From NCBI RefSeq assembly GCF_013409365.1, contig NZ_JACCBA010000001.1, positions 5,952,001 through 6,016,000 of the forward strand: a DNA stretch of 64,000 nt, written 5' to 3'. Positions 1-9,193 of this stretch are shown here, in pieces. A model generated the notes under the pieces. That model saw only the letters and a program-made list of their open reading frames with translations. It searched no databases and was not told the origin of the DNA. Position 1 is the stretch's first letter, and every line of letters begins with the position of its first letter. The translations under genes and the position numbers were made by a program. This DNA comes from Actinomadura luteofluorescens. GTDB taxonomy: Bacteria; Actinomycetota; Actinomycetes; Streptosporangiales; Streptosporangiaceae.

Positions 1-1
1 C

Positions 2-259
2 TGGCCCGGCTACGAGAAGCTCAAGATCGCGGCGACCGGGGACCACCCGCCGGTGCCCGACACCGGGAACGGCGACAAGTCAGCGGACTGGGAGTTCACC
101 TACGACGGCGACGGAGGCCGGGTGCACATCCTCAACCGCGGGTTCGTGACGAAGGGGCACGGCTACGCGATCCTGCTGCGGGCCCCCGCCGGCGACTGGG
201 ACGAGACGTACTCCGAGCTCCAGCCTGTCTACCGGTCCTTCAAGCCCGCGGACGCCTGA
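2..259 (+). CDS. Ser/Thr protein kinase, C-terminal extracellular part (5' end outside window)
   Basis: Only the last 85 codons are present, in frame from base 2 to the TGA at 257-259. The residues (GYEKLKI, WEFTYD, GYAILLRAPAGDWD, YRSFKP) resemble the extracellular C-terminus of the next kinase (PHPAADIEFTW-like stretch, PYAVVVAVPTSHW, DTFQP), so this is most likely the tail of a third tandem membrane kinase. The stop overlaps the ATG of the next gene by one base, implying translational coupling. The catalytic domain is not in the window, so the family is inferred from the downstream paralogue. Confidence 0.6.
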   Translation, partial: WPGYEKLKIAATGDHPPVPDTGNGDKSADWEFTYDGDGGRVHILNRGFVTKGHGYAILLRAPAGDWDETYSELQPVYRSFKPADA

Positions 260-1959
260 TGGACGGGCGGCTGCTGGCCGGTCGGTACCGGCTCGAATCG
301 GTCGTCGGGCGCGGGGGCATGGGCACCGTGTGGCGCGCCACCGACGAGACCCTCGACCGCGAGGTCGCGGTCAAGGAGGTCGTGCTGCCCGCCGGCCTGA
401 GCGACGAGGAGCGCGAGAACCGGCACCGCCGGACGCTGCGCGAGGCCCGCGCCTCGGCCAGGCTGAACCATCCGGGCGTCGTGACCGTACACGACGTCGT
501 GGACGAGGACGGCCGGCCGTGGATCGTCATGGAGCTGGTGCGCGCCCGCTCCCTGCAGGAGGTCGTGGAGGAGGACGGCCCGCTGCCGCCCGGCCGGGTC
601 GCGACCATCGGCGCGCAGATCGCGGGCGCGCTGCGGGCGGCGCACGCGATCGGCGTCCTGCACCGCGACGTCAAGCCGGCGAACGTGCTGGTCACCGGCG
701 ACGACCGGGCCGTGCTCACCGACTTCGGCATCGCGCAGGTGGCGGGCGACGCCACCCTCACCGGCACCGGGCTGATCATGGGGTCGCCCGCGTACATGTC
801 GCCGGAGCGGGTGAACGGCGACCCGGCGATCCCCGCGTCCGACCTGTGGGCGCTCGGCGCCACCCTGTACGCGGCGTCGGAGGGCAGGGCGCCGCACCAC
901 CGCAGCGACGCGATGGCGGTCCTCGCCGCCGTGATGACGCAGGACGTCCCGCCGCCGAAGAACGCGGGTCCGCTGGCGCCCGTCCTCACCGGGCTGCTGG
1001 AGCGCGACCCGGTGCGGCGGATGACCGGGGACCGGGCCGAGGCGGCGCTCAGGGCGGTCGCCTCCGGGCACGCCGCGGACGCGGCCGCAGCGCAGATCGC
1101 CGCGAACGAGGCCGCGGCCGCGGCCGCCGGGGCCACCTGGACCGCGACGCTCCCGTCCGGCGGGTCGGCCTCCGCGGCGCAGTCGTCCGCGTACACGCAG
1201 GCCTCCGTCCAGGTGCCCGTCCCGCCCGAGTCGACGGAGCACTACCCGCCCGGAATGGGCACGCAGTGGACGCAGGGGCACACGCCGGCGTCTTCGCGGA
1301 AGAAGTCCCCGGTCCTGCCGGTCCTCGCCGGCGTCGTCGTGGCGGTGGCGGTCCTGGCGGTCGCCGGGTTCGCCCTCTGGCCGGAGGGCTCCTCGGGCGG
1401 CGGTCCGAAGACGTCGCAGCCGCCGCAGGCCGCCGGGCACACGACACCGACGGGGCAGACGAAGCCGACGACGCCGTCGGACGACCCCGCGCCCCGGCCG
1501 AGTTCGAGCGAGCCGCAGATCCCCGCGGGGCTCGTCCCCGCGCGCGGGCCCGGCTACACGATCGCGGTCCCGCGCGGATGGCGGCGCTCGGTGCAGGGCA
1601 ACAGCGTCGTCTGGACCGACCCCGCGTCCAGCGCCTACGTGCAGGTCGACCGGACGGTGTGGACCGGCGACCCCTACGAGCACTGGGTCACCTGGGAGCG
1701 GGAGGCGATCGCCGACGGCAAGCTCAAGGACTTCCAGCGCATCGGACAGATCACCCGCACGACCGTCGCCGGGCACCCCGCGGCCGACATCGAGTTCACC
1801 TGGTCCCGCTCGGGCGGCACGCGCGCGAAGGACCGTGGCGTGATGGTGAACGGTCAGCCCTACGCCGTCGTGGTGGCGGTACCCACCTCCCACTGGATCG
1901 AGAACATGACACTCGTGAACAATGTGCTCGACACGTTCCAGCCCTCCGGGGTGGGATGA
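259..1959 (+). CDS. membrane Ser/Thr protein kinase (PknB-type Hanks kinase)
   Basis: 566 residues. The kinase domain spans about residues 8-268: glycine loop GRGGMG near 17-22, catalytic Lys39 in VAVK, HRDVKPAN with Asp137, DFG at 155-157, then a Ser/Thr-rich activation loop (TLTGTG) before the SPE variant of APE. An Ala-rich linker of about 80 residues leads to one membrane helix (about 352-374), followed by a Pro/Thr-rich stretch and an extracellular domain of about 150 residues, the likely sensor. No PASTA repeats are seen. ATG overlaps the upstream stop by one base. It probably phosphorylates proteins in response to an envelope signal; substrates cannot be read from sequence. Confidence 0.93.
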   Translation: MDGRLLAGRYRLESVVGRGGMGTVWRATDETLDREVAVKEVVLPAGLSDEERENRHRRTLREARASARLNHPGVVTVHDVVDEDGRPWIVMELVRARSLQEVVEEDGPLPPGRVATIGAQIAGALRAAHAIGVLHRDVKPANVLVTGDDRAVLTDFGIAQVAGDATLTGTGLIMGSPAYMSPERVNGDPAIPASDLWALGATLYAASEGRAPHHRSDAMAVLAAVMTQDVPPPKNAGPLAPVLTGLLERDPVRRMTGDRAEAALRAVASGHAADAAAAQIAANEAAAAAAGATWTATLPSGGSASAAQSSAYTQASVQVPVPPESTEHYPPGMGTQWTQGHTPASSRKKSPVLPVLAGVVVAVAVLAVAGFALWPEGSSGGGPKTSQPPQAAGHTTPTGQTKPTTPSDDPAPRPSSSEPQIPAGLVPARGPGYTIAVPRGWRRSVQGNSVVWTDPASSAYVQVDRTVWTGDPYEHWVTWEREAIADGKLKDFQRIGQITRTTVAGHPAADIEFTWSRSGGTRAKDRGVMVNGQPYAVVVAVPTSHWIENMTLVNNVLDTFQPSGVG

Positions 1960-1981
1960 CCAGTGGGGGGACCTTCTAGAG

Positions 1982-3523
1982 ATGGCACAGGCACGTCTGC
2001 TCGGTAACCGCTACCGGCTCGACTCAGTGGTCGGCCGAGGCGGCATGGGCACCGTGTGGCGGGCCGTCGACATCATGCTGGACCGCGAGGTCGCGGTGAA
2101 GGAGGTCGTGCTTCCGCCCGGGCTGAGCGAGGCCGAGCGCGCCGTCCTGTACGAGCGGACGTTCCGCGAGGCCCGCGCGTCGGCGCGGCTGAACCACTCC
2201 GGGGTGGTGACGGTCCACGACGTCGTCGAGGAGTCGGACCGGCCCTGGATCGTGATGGAGCTGGTCCTCGCCCCGTCGCTGCAGGACATCATCGAGCGCG
2301 GCACGCTGGAGCACCGCCGCGTCGCCGACATCGGGCTGCAGATGCTCGGCGCGCTCCAGCACGCCCACCAGAAGGGCATCCTGCACCGCGACGTCAAGCC
2401 GAGCAACGTGCTGGTCACCGACGCGGGGCGGGCCGTGCTCACCGACTTCGGCATCGCGCAGATGGAGGGCGACTCGACCCTCACCCAGACGGGCCTGGTG
2501 ATGGGGTCGCCCGCCTACATCGCGCCGGAGCGGGTCCAGGGCGAGCGCGCCGTCCCCGCCTCCGACCTCTGGGCGCTCGGCGCGACGCTGTACGCGGCCG
2601 TGGAGGGCCGTTCCCCCTACGAGCGGTCCGACGCGATGTCGTCGCTGCAGGCCGCGCTGACCGAGCCCGTGCCGCCCGCGCGGAACGCGGGGCCGCTCGG
2701 CCGGGTGCTGGAGGGGCTGCTCGCGCGCGAGCCGGTCGGCCGGATGACGGCGGTGCAGGCGCTGCCGCTGCTCACGCAGGTCGCGGCGATGCCGCAGCCG
2801 TCCCCGCCGCGGCCTCCCGCGCCGCTGCTCCCGAACGAGACGCTGGCGGACGAGCCGTCCGTCCGCTACCTGCCCGAGACCGCTTCGAGGACCGTCCTCG
2901 ACCCCGAGGACCTCGACCCGGTCACGCGCCGCGACGTGGGGACGGGCGCCCGCAGCGACCCCGGCGCCCGAGACGAGCCCGAACCGGTGACCCGCCGCGA
3001 CCCGGGACGGTTCCAGGACCGCGGCGCCTCGCACCGCCCTCCGCCGAGTCTCACGCCGGCCCCCGCGCCGTCCCCTCCCCGGCCTGATCCGGAGCCGCGC
3101 ACGATGCTGGAGAGCGAGTGGGTGCCGCCGCCCCCGTCCCAGCACCCGTCCGTGCAGCCCGTACAGCCGGTGCAGCCCGTGCAGCACCCGTCCGTGCGGC
3201 AGCCGCATCCGAGCCTTCCGCCGCAGACGCCTCCGCCCTGGGAGCAGCCGCAGCAGTACGCGAACTGGCAGCAGCCTCCGCCGCCGCCCGTCCACGACCG
3301 GCCCGCCGGTGGCCGGGAGCGCCGCAGGACGGTGCTGTTCGTCACGGTCGCGGTCGTCCTCGTCGTGGCGGCGGTGCTGCTGGGCGCGTTCATCCTGCGC
3401 GGCAAGGTGGGGAGCGGCGCGCTGGGCGGCGCGCCCGGTCAGCCGGCGGCGAGGCCGCTGATCTGCGCCCCGGCGGCGGTGACGGAGGGCTGCTCGGAGA
3501 CCACGTCCGTCATCACCATGTAG
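1982..3523 (+). CDS. membrane Ser/Thr protein kinase, paralogue with truncated extracellular tail
   Basis: 513 residues from ATG 1982, chosen over an in-frame upstream start at 1922 because a purine-rich GGGGGGA lies about ten bases before it and homology to the upstream kinase begins here. Kinase motifs are complete: [25 protein letters not shown] very Pro-rich juxtamembrane segment of about 170 residues includes short VQPVQP repeats. One membrane helix ([19 protein letters not shown]) follows. Only about 40 residues remain outside, and the last 28 codons run antisense into the convergent DUF6114 gene. Compared with its neighbour the sensor domain is missing, so the C-terminus looks truncated or replaced. 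Confidence 0.9.
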   Translation: MAQARLLGNRYRLDSVVGRGGMGTVWRAVDIMLDREVAVKEVVLPPGLSEAERAVLYERTFREARASARLNHSGVVTVHDVVEESDRPWIVMELVLAPSLQDIIERGTLEHRRVADIGLQMLGALQHAHQKGILHRDVKPSNVLVTDAGRAVLTDFGIAQMEGDSTLTQTGLVMGSPAYIAPERVQGERAVPASDLWALGATLYAAVEGRSPYERSDAMSSLQAALTEPVPPARNAGPLGRVLEGLLAREPVGRMTAVQALPLLTQVAAMPQPSPPRPPAPLLPNETLADEPSVRYLPETASRTVLDPEDLDPVTRRDVGTGARSDPGARDEPEPVTRRDPGRFQDRGASHRPPPSLTPAPAPSPPRPDPEPRTMLESEWVPPPPSQHPSVQPVQPVQPVQHPSVRQPHPSLPPQTPPPWEQPQQYANWQQPPPPPVHDRPAGGRERRRTVLFVTVAVVLVVAAVLLGAFILRGKVGSGALGGAPGQPAARPLICAPAAVTEGCSETTSVITM

Positions 3524-4575
3524 GGCAGGGTCAGCCCCGGCGGCGCCGCCGGGGTGAAGGTCACCGGGATGCCCAGCAGCTTGGCCGACATCTTCGTCGT
3601 GTACATGACGACGTCGCCGGTGAGCGTGAGACCGTCGGTCCGGGTTCGCGCGGTGGCGCCGCCGTGCGCGGCCGTCTGGTCGACGTTCTTCAGGACGGCC
3701 TTGGACATGCTGAACTTCAGCGCCTTCACCGTCCCGCCCGCCGAGGGTAGGGACGCGACGCCGTCGTAGCTGAGCCCCGACATCGTCAGCGAGTCGGCGC
3801 GCAGCGTCCCGGCGTCGGTGTAGACGCGCGGCCCGGTGCCCGCGTCCTTGGCCGGGGTGGGCGTCGCCGTCGGGGTGGGCGTCGCGGTCGGCGTGGGCGT
3901 GACGCTGGGTGAGGGCGTAGCGGAGGGCGTGGCGGAGGGTGTGGGCGTGGCGGAGGGCGTGGCGGAGGGCGTGGGCGTGGCGGAGGGCGTGGCGGTGGGT
4001 GCCGCCGCCGCGGCGGTGCCGGGCTGCGCGGACGGCGTCGCCGGGGGCGCGGGCGTCGAGGCGGCGGACGGCGACGGGGAGGGCGTGGGGGCGAGCAGGT
4101 GGAACCCCAGGAGGGCGGGGATCGCCAGGGCCGTGAGCCGCCCGCCGCGCGGCGCCGCGTGCGCCCCGCGGCCGTCCCGCGGCGCCGCGTCCGGCCGGGG
4201 CCCGTCGGGTGCGGGCGACCAGGCGAAGCCGAGCGCTCCGCCGAGCAGGCCCAGGAGCATCCCGACGAGGAACCCGCCGAAGTTGGACGTGAGGAACGAC
4301 GCCAGCGACAGCAGGACCGCGAGGATGCCGTAGAAGCTGCGTTGGGCGGGTTGCAGCCACATCAGCGCGCCCGCGGTGACGAGCAGCGCGCCGATGAGCC
4401 AGCTCGCCACCCCGGCCAGGCCCTGGTGGACGACGAGCGGCATCGGGGCCAGCGGGATCGCGACCAGTTCGACGCCGCCGAGGACGGCGAACACGCCTCC
4501 CCAGAAGGGGCGTGTCCGCCGCCAGCGGCGGAACCCGTGCGGCGCGCGGGAGGCGGATGGGTCGGTGAAGGTCAT
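3439..4575 (-). CDS. DUF6114 family membrane protein
   Basis: 378 residues. Four or five hydrophobic segments lie at about 24-44, 52-73, 82-118 and 146-161, followed by a Thr/Pro/Ser/Ala-rich linker at 163-242 and a C-terminal beta-rich extracellular domain ([29 protein letters not shown]). The layout matches the DUF6114 proteins that sit next to DUF6230 in actinomycetes. The C-terminal domain resembles the DUF6230 partner, so the two may form a surface complex (inference). It starts four bases after the DUF6230 stop, so the two are co-translated. Function is unknown. Its 3' end overlaps the convergent kinase gene by 85 bp. Confidence 0.85.
   Translation of the reverse strand: MTFTDPSASRAPHGFRRWRRTRPFWGGVFAVLGGVELVAIPLAPMPLVVHQGLAGVASWLIGALLVTAGALMWLQPAQRSFYGILAVLLSLASFLTSNFGGFLVGMLLGLLGGALGFAWSPAPDGPRPDAAPRDGRGAHAAPRGGRLTALAIPALLGFHLLAPTPSPSPSAASTPAPPATPSAQPGTAAAAAPTATPSATPTPSATPSATPTPSATPSATPSPSVTPTPTATPTPTATPTPAKDAGTGPRVYTDAGTLRADSLTMSGLSYDGVASLPSAGGTVKALKFSMSKAVLKNVDQTAAHGGATARTRTDGLTLTGDVVMYTTKMSAKLLGIPVTFTPAAPPGLTLPYMVMTDVVSEQPSVTAAGAQISGLAAG
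3850..4089 (-). repeat. degenerate tandem repeat encoding a Thr-Pro-Ser-Ala linker
   Basis: On the plus strand this reads as repeated GGCGTGGCGGAGGGC-like units. In the minus-strand DUF6114 gene it encodes about 80 residues of [14 protein letters not shown] repeats. It is coding low-complexity sequence, probably an extended cell-wall-spanning spacer between membrane helices and the surface domain. Repeat number may vary between strains. Confidence 0.85.
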
Positions 4576-4579
4576 GGCC

Positions 4580-5173
4580 TCAGAAGCACTCGGCGCCGAG
4601 CTTCATGCTGAGGTCGTTCAGCTTGAAGGTGCCGGCGGTGGTCGCCCACGCGACCTGCTTGACGTTGCGGAGCTCGATCGAGGACGCCTGCTGCCCGAAC
4701 ATGCCCGCCGGGCCCTGCGCGCCGCCGGGGCCCTTGTCCAGCGTGCTCGCGTCCCGGCCGATCTCGATGTTGGAGAACGTGGCGTCGGCGTTGAGCTGCT
4801 CCACGTCCAGGACGAGGTCGCTCGCCTCGACGGGCTTGGCGCCGGTGCCCGCGGTGAGCCGCAGGGTGAAGGGGCCGACCTTCACCGACTGGCACATGTC
4901 GCGGATCTGCGCGGACCTGATGGCGGAGACCTGCACGGGGTGCTTGGCGCCGTCCTTGCTCGCGTCGACCCCGCCGTACTGGACGAAGCCCTGCCCGCTC
5001 AGCGAGTCGGCGCTGACCTTGAAGCTGCCGCCGGAGACGGCGAAGGAGGAGGCGATCGCGCCCTGCGCGGTCATGAAGACCAGGGCGCCCGCGCCGATCG
5101 CGGCGGGGGCGGCGATCGCGGCGAACCGCTTCCAGCGGACGCGGCCGAGCGCGGCGTCGGACGAGGGGGACAT
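4580..5173 (-). CDS. DUF6230 family exported/membrane-anchored protein
   Basis: 197 residues from ATG 5173, where the conserved N-terminus [20 protein letters not shown] begins. The track frame extends 40 codons upstream but that part is low quality. One hydrophobic segment (about 18-38, [21 protein letters not shown]) would be a signal anchor. The rest is a beta-rich extracellular domain ([37 protein letters not shown]) with a collagen-like [11 protein letters not shown] piece. DUF6230 is typically adjacent to DUF6114, as here, and the family is uncharacterised. Likely a surface or envelope protein of the pair. Confidence 0.87.
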   Translation of the reverse strand: MSPSSDAALGRVRWKRFAAIAAPAAIGAGALVFMTAQGAIASSFAVSGGSFKVSADSLSGQGFVQYGGVDASKDGAKHPVQVSAIRSAQIRDMCQSVKVGPFTLRLTAGTGAKPVEASDLVLDVEQLNADATFSNIEIGRDASTLDKGPGGAQGPAGMFGQQASSIELRNVKQVAWATTAGTFKLNDLSMKLGAECF

Positions 5174-5212
5174 GGGGGCCTCCGGGGGGTTCGTGGTCCG
5201 GTGGGGACCGCG

Positions 5213-5268
5213 GTGACGCTGGTCACTGGTGTGACGCAGAGTGCAAGTTACCCCCAAGTACTTACTTG
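5213..5268. promoter_or_regulatory. candidate operator region upstream of DUF6230-DUF6114
   Basis: Two palindromic signals sit in the leader. GTGAC at 5213-5217, GTCAC at 5222-5226 and GTGAC at 5231-5235 are spaced by exactly four bases each, giving two overlapping inverted repeats. CAAGTA-CT-TACTTG at 5255-5268 is a perfect 14-bp inverted repeat. No regulator gene adjoins; DUF6230 loci elsewhere often have a TetR neighbour. Binding is inferred from symmetry only. Confidence 0.45.
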
Positions 5269-5438
5269 CGACAAACCGGACAGACGACCTCAAAGGTAAA
5301 AGATTCCGGTTCGCTGACCTGCAAGATCATGTTCTCGCGGTGCCGTCCGGCCCGGGCGGCCGCGGAGCGCGGAACGGCTACATTAAGTAGTCACTGATGG
5401 ATGCGGGAACCCCGCCCCCGCAGGGGATGCGGAGGGGT

Positions 5439-6050
5439 TCAGCCGCCCGCGGCCAGGGTGTCGAGCGCCGTCCTCAGATCGGCGACATGGGCGTCCAGCT
5501 CGTCGGCGGGCTCACCGGCCCGCAGCCGGGCGACGTCGGCCTCGATGCGCGCGACCCGCTGGTCGAGGGCCGCCAGCAGCCGGTCGCATCCCGCCGGGGC
5601 GGCGCCGCCCTCGCCCTCCTCCCGCGTCTGGCGCAGCAGCCGGGCCTGCTGCTGGAGTTGCTGGTTGCGCCGGTGCAGCTCCACGAACACCGACACCTTC
5701 GCGCGCAGCAGCCACGGGTCGAACGGCTTGGTGAGGTAGTCGACCGCGCCCGCGGCGTAGCCCCGGAACGCCTGCTCGCCGGTGTTGCCGCCCGCGGTGA
5801 GGAAGATGATCGGGACGTCCCGGGTGCGCGGCCGGGCCTTGATGTGCTCGGCCGTCTCGAACCCGTCCATGTCCGGCATCACGACATCGAGCAGGATCAG
5901 CGCGAAGTCGTCGTTCAGCAGCTCCTTCAGGGCGGCCTGGCCGGAGGTGACCGGCACGACCTCGACCGGCAGCGCGTCGAGCACGGCCGCGAGGGCGGTG
6001 AGGTTCTCCTCGCGGTCGTCGACGGCCAGAATCCTCGCGTCGTGCGGCAC
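5439..6050 (-). CDS. stand-alone response regulator with C-terminal coiled coil
   Basis: 203 residues with GTG start at 6050 preceded by AGGGAG. Receiver domain at about 5-120: acidic pair D11/D12, phosphoacceptor Asp55 in LILLDVVMPDMDG, Thr85 and Lys108 in LTKPF. After it comes a Gln/Arg-rich helix (RRNQQLQQQARLLRQ) and a second helical stretch at about 155-203, consistent with a coiled coil and no DNA-binding domain. Such regulators act through protein partners, for instance in hybrid signalling or with phosphatases. It precedes no kinase in the same transcript; the nearest histidine kinase is the upstream NarL-type system. Confidence 0.88.
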   Translation of the reverse strand: MPHDARILAVDDREENLTALAAVLDALPVEVVPVTSGQAALKELLNDDFALILLDVVMPDMDGFETAEHIKARPRTRDVPIIFLTAGGNTGEQAFRGYAAGAVDYLTKPFDPWLLRAKVSVFVELHRRNQQLQQQARLLRQTREEGEGGAAPAGCDRLLAALDQRVARIEADVARLRAGEPADELDAHVADLRTALDTLAAGG

Positions 6051-6139
6051 CGGACTCCCTCACGTCGGTGACGGCCTGCGCCGTCCACCCTGTCATGGTC
6101 CTGCGGGCGACAACAGTGAATCCCCGCAGAGTAAAATTT

Positions 6140-6805
6140 CTAGGGCAGCCAGCCCGGTTTGACCAGCCCCGACTCGTAGGCGAACACCACGAGCTGCGCC
6201 CGGTCCCGCGCCCCGAGCTTCACCATCGTGCGGCTGACGTGCGTTTTCGCCGTGGCGGGGCTCACCACGAGCCGGGCCGCGATCTCCTCGTTCGACAGTC
6301 CCTCGCCGACCAGCGCCATGACCTCCCGCTCCCGGTCGGTGAGCGCGTTCAGCCGCGGCGAGGGCGCGGGCTCCTTCGCCCGCGCGGCGAACTCGGCGAT
6401 CAGCCGCCGGGTGACGCCGGGCGAGAGCAGCGCGTCCCCGTCCGCGACGGCGCGGACGGCGTGGATCAGCTCCACCGGCTCGGTGTCCTTGACCAGGAAC
6501 CCGCTCGCCCCGCCGCGCAGCGCCTCGAACACGTACTCGTCGAGCTCGAACGTGGTGAGGATCACGATGCGCACGCCGTCCAGCCGCTCGTCGGAGGCGA
6601 TCCGCCGGGTCGCCTCCAGGCCGTCCAGGCCGGGCATGCGGATGTCCATCAGGATGACGTCGGGGCGCAGCCGGCGGGCCTGCGCCACCGCCTCCTCGCC
6701 GTCGCCCGCCTCCCCGGCGACCTCGATGCCCGGCTGCGCGTCCAGCAGCGCCCGGAACCCGGCCCGCACCAGCACCTGGTCGTCGGCCAGCACCACCTTG
6801 ATCAT
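6140..6805 (-). CDS. NarL/LuxR-family response regulator
   Basis: 221 residues. Receiver domain 1-120 with D8/D9, phosphoacceptor Asp54 (VILMDIRMPGLDG), Thr near 83 and Lys near 106 (FLVKD). LuxR helix-turn-helix at about 152-210 (LTDREREVMALVGEGLSNEEIAARL, shown here only as family signature; recognition part ATAKTHVSRTMVKLG). Its ATG overlaps the stop of the upstream histidine kinase by four bases (ATGA), so the two are one translationally coupled two-component system. It should bind DNA as a phosphorylated dimer; targets unknown. Confidence 0.95.
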   Translation of the reverse strand: MIKVVLADDQVLVRAGFRALLDAQPGIEVAGEAGDGEEAVAQARRLRPDVILMDIRMPGLDGLEATRRIASDERLDGVRIVILTTFELDEYVFEALRGGASGFLVKDTEPVELIHAVRAVADGDALLSPGVTRRLIAEFAARAKEPAPSPRLNALTDREREVMALVGEGLSNEEIAARLVVSPATAKTHVSRTMVKLGARDRAQLVVFAYESGLVKPGWLP

Positions 6806-8073
6806 CGCGCACCCTCCTGCGGCCCGGCCGTCCCGGCGTCCAGCGGCAGCCGCGCCCGCACGGCGAACCCGCCGCCCGGCCGGGGCCCGGCGTCGAACGC
6901 GCCGCCGAGCGCCGCGGCCCGCTCGCGCATGCCGCGGATACCGCTGCCGCCCGGCCGGTCGTCCAGCGGGGACGCGCCCCGGCCGTCGTCCTCGACCTCC
7001 ACCACGATCTCGTGCTCACCGTAGGCGATGCGGACCCGCGCCGTCACCGGGCCGGGCCCGGCATGGCGGGTCACGTTGGTCAGCGACTCCTGCACGATCC
7101 GGAACGCGGCCAGGTCGGCCCCGGCGGGCAGCGGCCGCCGCTCCCCGGTGATCTCGGTCTCGACCTCCAGCCCCGCGGACCGCGCCCGCGCGAGCAGGTC
7201 CTCCAGCCCGTCCAGCCCGGCGGTCGGGGCGCGGGGCGCGGTCTCGCCCTGCGCCCGCAGCGCGCCGATCACCCCGCGCATCTCGGTGAGCGCCTCCTTG
7301 CTGGCGTCCTTGATGGCGGCGAGCGCCGTCCTGGCCTGCTCGGGGTTCTCGTCCAGCAGGTGCAGCGCCACGCCCGCCTGCACGTTGATCATCGAGATGT
7401 TGTGCGCGAGGACGTCGTGCAGTTCGCGGGCCATCCGCAGCCGCTCCTCGCTGGCCTGGCGGCGCTCCTCCTCGGCGCGCGTGCGGGCGCTCTCGGCGGC
7501 GCGCTGCGCGCGCATCCGGATCAGCTCCGCGGTGACCAGCACCACCAGCGCCCAGCCGACCACGAAGGCCGACCCGCCGAGCGTCGGCTCCTCCACCGGG
7601 AACGGGCCGCCCTGGCCGCGCTCGGCGGCCGGGACGCCGATCAGCGCGGTGAGCCCGAAGAACGCGGCGAGGCCGAGGCCCGTCCCCGCCCAGACCAGCA
7701 GCCGGTGCCCGGCGAAGACGGCGGCCATCATCGCGACGACCAGCGCCAGCGGCGCCGGGCCGTAGGTGTAGGCGCGCAGGAAGTACAGGGCGGTCACCGC
7801 CGCGGTGGAGCACACCGTGAACACCGGGTACCGGCGCCGGAACAGAAGCAGGACGGGCCCGGCGAGGAGCAGCGCGAAGCCGAGCCCGTCCAGGTCCGTG
7901 TGCCCGAGCGAGTCGCTCCCGTGCTCCCAGGGCGGGCCTCCGGGCCGCCCTCCCGACGACCGGTCGCTCTGCGCCCCCAGCGAGCCGCCCACCTGGATGA
8001 CCGCGACCAGCAGCGGGACGATCCACACCGGCCACGCGGCGGGCCGCGGCCAACGCGGCGGCGAAGAGCTCAT
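6802..8073 (-). CDS. membrane sensor histidine kinase (HisKA_3/NarX type)
   Basis: 423 residues. Six hydrophobic segments within about 14-185 form the membrane sensor, without a large extracellular domain. The dimerisation domain carries His219 in RELHDVLAHNIS. The HATPase domain has the N-box (QESLTNVTRHAG), DDGRG and GSGIRGMRERA. It autophosphorylates at His219 and passes phosphate to the overlapping LuxR regulator. The start at ATG 8073 has only a short AGGA directly in front and TTAA nearby upstream, so a short leader is possible. Confidence 0.93.
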   Translation of the reverse strand: MSSSPPRWPRPAAWPVWIVPLLVAVIQVGGSLGAQSDRSSGGRPGGPPWEHGSDSLGHTDLDGLGFALLLAGPVLLLFRRRYPVFTVCSTAAVTALYFLRAYTYGPAPLALVVAMMAAVFAGHRLLVWAGTGLGLAAFFGLTALIGVPAAERGQGGPFPVEEPTLGGSAFVVGWALVVLVTAELIRMRAQRAAESARTRAEEERRQASEERLRMARELHDVLAHNISMINVQAGVALHLLDENPEQARTALAAIKDASKEALTEMRGVIGALRAQGETAPRAPTAGLDGLEDLLARARSAGLEVETEITGERRPLPAGADLAAFRIVQESLTNVTRHAGPGPVTARVRIAYGEHEIVVEVEDDGRGASPLDDRPGGSGIRGMRERAAALGGAFDAGPRPGGGFAVRARLPLDAGTAGPQEGAR

Positions 8074-8131
8074 TCCTGCACGTTAAGTCATGGGCCCGCG
8101 GCGCCACGTCGCCCCCGGGGAGTCACCGCGC

Positions 8132-9193
8132 CTACTCCGCGGGAGGTATCCGGAGCCGGGCCCCCAGCCACGCCAGGGCGGGCGTTATCTCTGATGCGGC
8201 CGCGGGGGAGCCGTCCACCAGGGACGCCTCGACGCGCATCGGCGGGCGCGCCAGCGCGGCGAACCGCCGGGCCTGCTCGTCGCCCTTCCCTGCCGCGACC
8301 AGCACCGCCACCGGGGGCGGCGGGACGTTCTGGAGCCGCCACAGCAGGTCGTTGCCGAGGCGGTAGCGTTCGCTGCCGCCGTAGAGGTCGCCGTCCGGCG
8401 CACCGAACCCGCCGCCGAGGCTCGCGGCGGCGGCGAACCGGTCGGAGCGCAGCATCGCGAGCCGCGCCGCGCACCACCCGCCGTCGCCCGTCCCCGCCAC
8501 GGCCCACCCCTCGCGGGCCTCCGTCACCCGGTACTGCGAGGCCAGGGCCTCCGGAAGGTCCTGCGTGAGGTAGGTCTCGCCGAGGGTGGCGTGCCGTCCC
8601 GGAACGTCCATGCAGTCGGCGGGGCCGTGGAGCCGCACCATCGCGTACACCATCGGCTGCGTTCTCCCGGCGGCTCTGGGCAGGTCGGCGTCCCGCAGCA
8701 AGTCCGTGGGAGCGCCGTCGCCCATGAGGACGACCACGGGCAGCCGCTCGGCCCGCTGGAAGTAGCGCGGCGGGAGGTAGACGTACGCCTCGGCGTCCAT
8801 GCCGCTGCGTGCGCCGTGGATCGCCAGGCGGTCGACCCGTCCGTCCTTGGCGGGGTCCGGCTTGTGGCCCGCCCGTCCAGGGACGAGCCCGGTCTCGGTG
8901 CGCTCCACGAGCCGTCCCGCCGCGCGCTGCGGCTGGACGTGCTGGACCTGGAGGTGCGCGGGATCATTGCCGAGCAGGTCGCTCCACGTCGCGTAGAACA
9001 CGAAGTACCGGTTGGCCAGCAGCACGACCGACGCGGTGAGCGCGGCCTGCGCGGCCACCAGGAGCCCGGAGCGCGCCAGCACGGCCCGGAAGCCCGTTAC
9101 CGCGAGCCGCCGCCACAGGACGACGGTCGCGACCGCGAAGCCCAGCGCCAGCAGGCACACCGGGCCGATGAGGGCGGCGCTCACTGGTTCCAT
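8132..9193 (-). CDS. membrane-anchored esterase-fold protein lacking catalytic Ser and His (probable pseudoenzyme)
   Basis: 353 residues. Two or three N-terminal membrane helices (about 5-62), then an extracellular alpha/beta-hydrolase domain of the esterase D/mycolyltransferase-like class (AYVYLPPRYFQRAERLPVVV). It is paralogous to the next gene along nearly its whole length. At the nucleophile elbow the paralogue has GYSTGG, while this protein has GTGDGG with Gly236 in place of Ser. The C-terminal GGHNFKTF motif carrying the catalytic His is replaced by GSPAAASE. Both changes argue against hydrolase activity. It could be a binding or regulatory partner of its neighbour. It starts in the last copy of a 19-bp triple repeat. 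Confidence 0.85.
   Translation of the reverse strand: MEPVSAALIGPVCLLALGFAVATVVLWRRLAVTGFRAVLARSGLLVAAQAALTASVVLLANRYFVFYATWSDLLGNDPAHLQVQHVQPQRAAGRLVERTETGLVPGRAGHKPDPAKDGRVDRLAIHGARSGMDAEAYVYLPPRYFQRAERLPVVVLMGDGAPTDLLRDADLPRAAGRTQPMVYAMVRLHGPADCMDVPGRHATLGETYLTQDLPEALASQYRVTEAREGWAVAGTGDGGWCAARLAMLRSDRFAAAASLGGGFGAPDGDLYGGSERYRLGNDLLWRLQNVPPPPVAVLVAAGKGDEQARRFAALARPPMRVEASLVDGSPAAASEITPALAWLGARLRIPPAE

Noticed and set aside
3850..4089. Possible CRISPR-like array
   Set aside because: Units are short and contiguous without unique spacers, and encode a Thr/Pro-rich linker.
4099..5299. Plus-strand frames opposite DUF6230/DUF6114
   Set aside because: They are compositional mirror frames without recognisable domains; the minus-strand genes carry family patterns.
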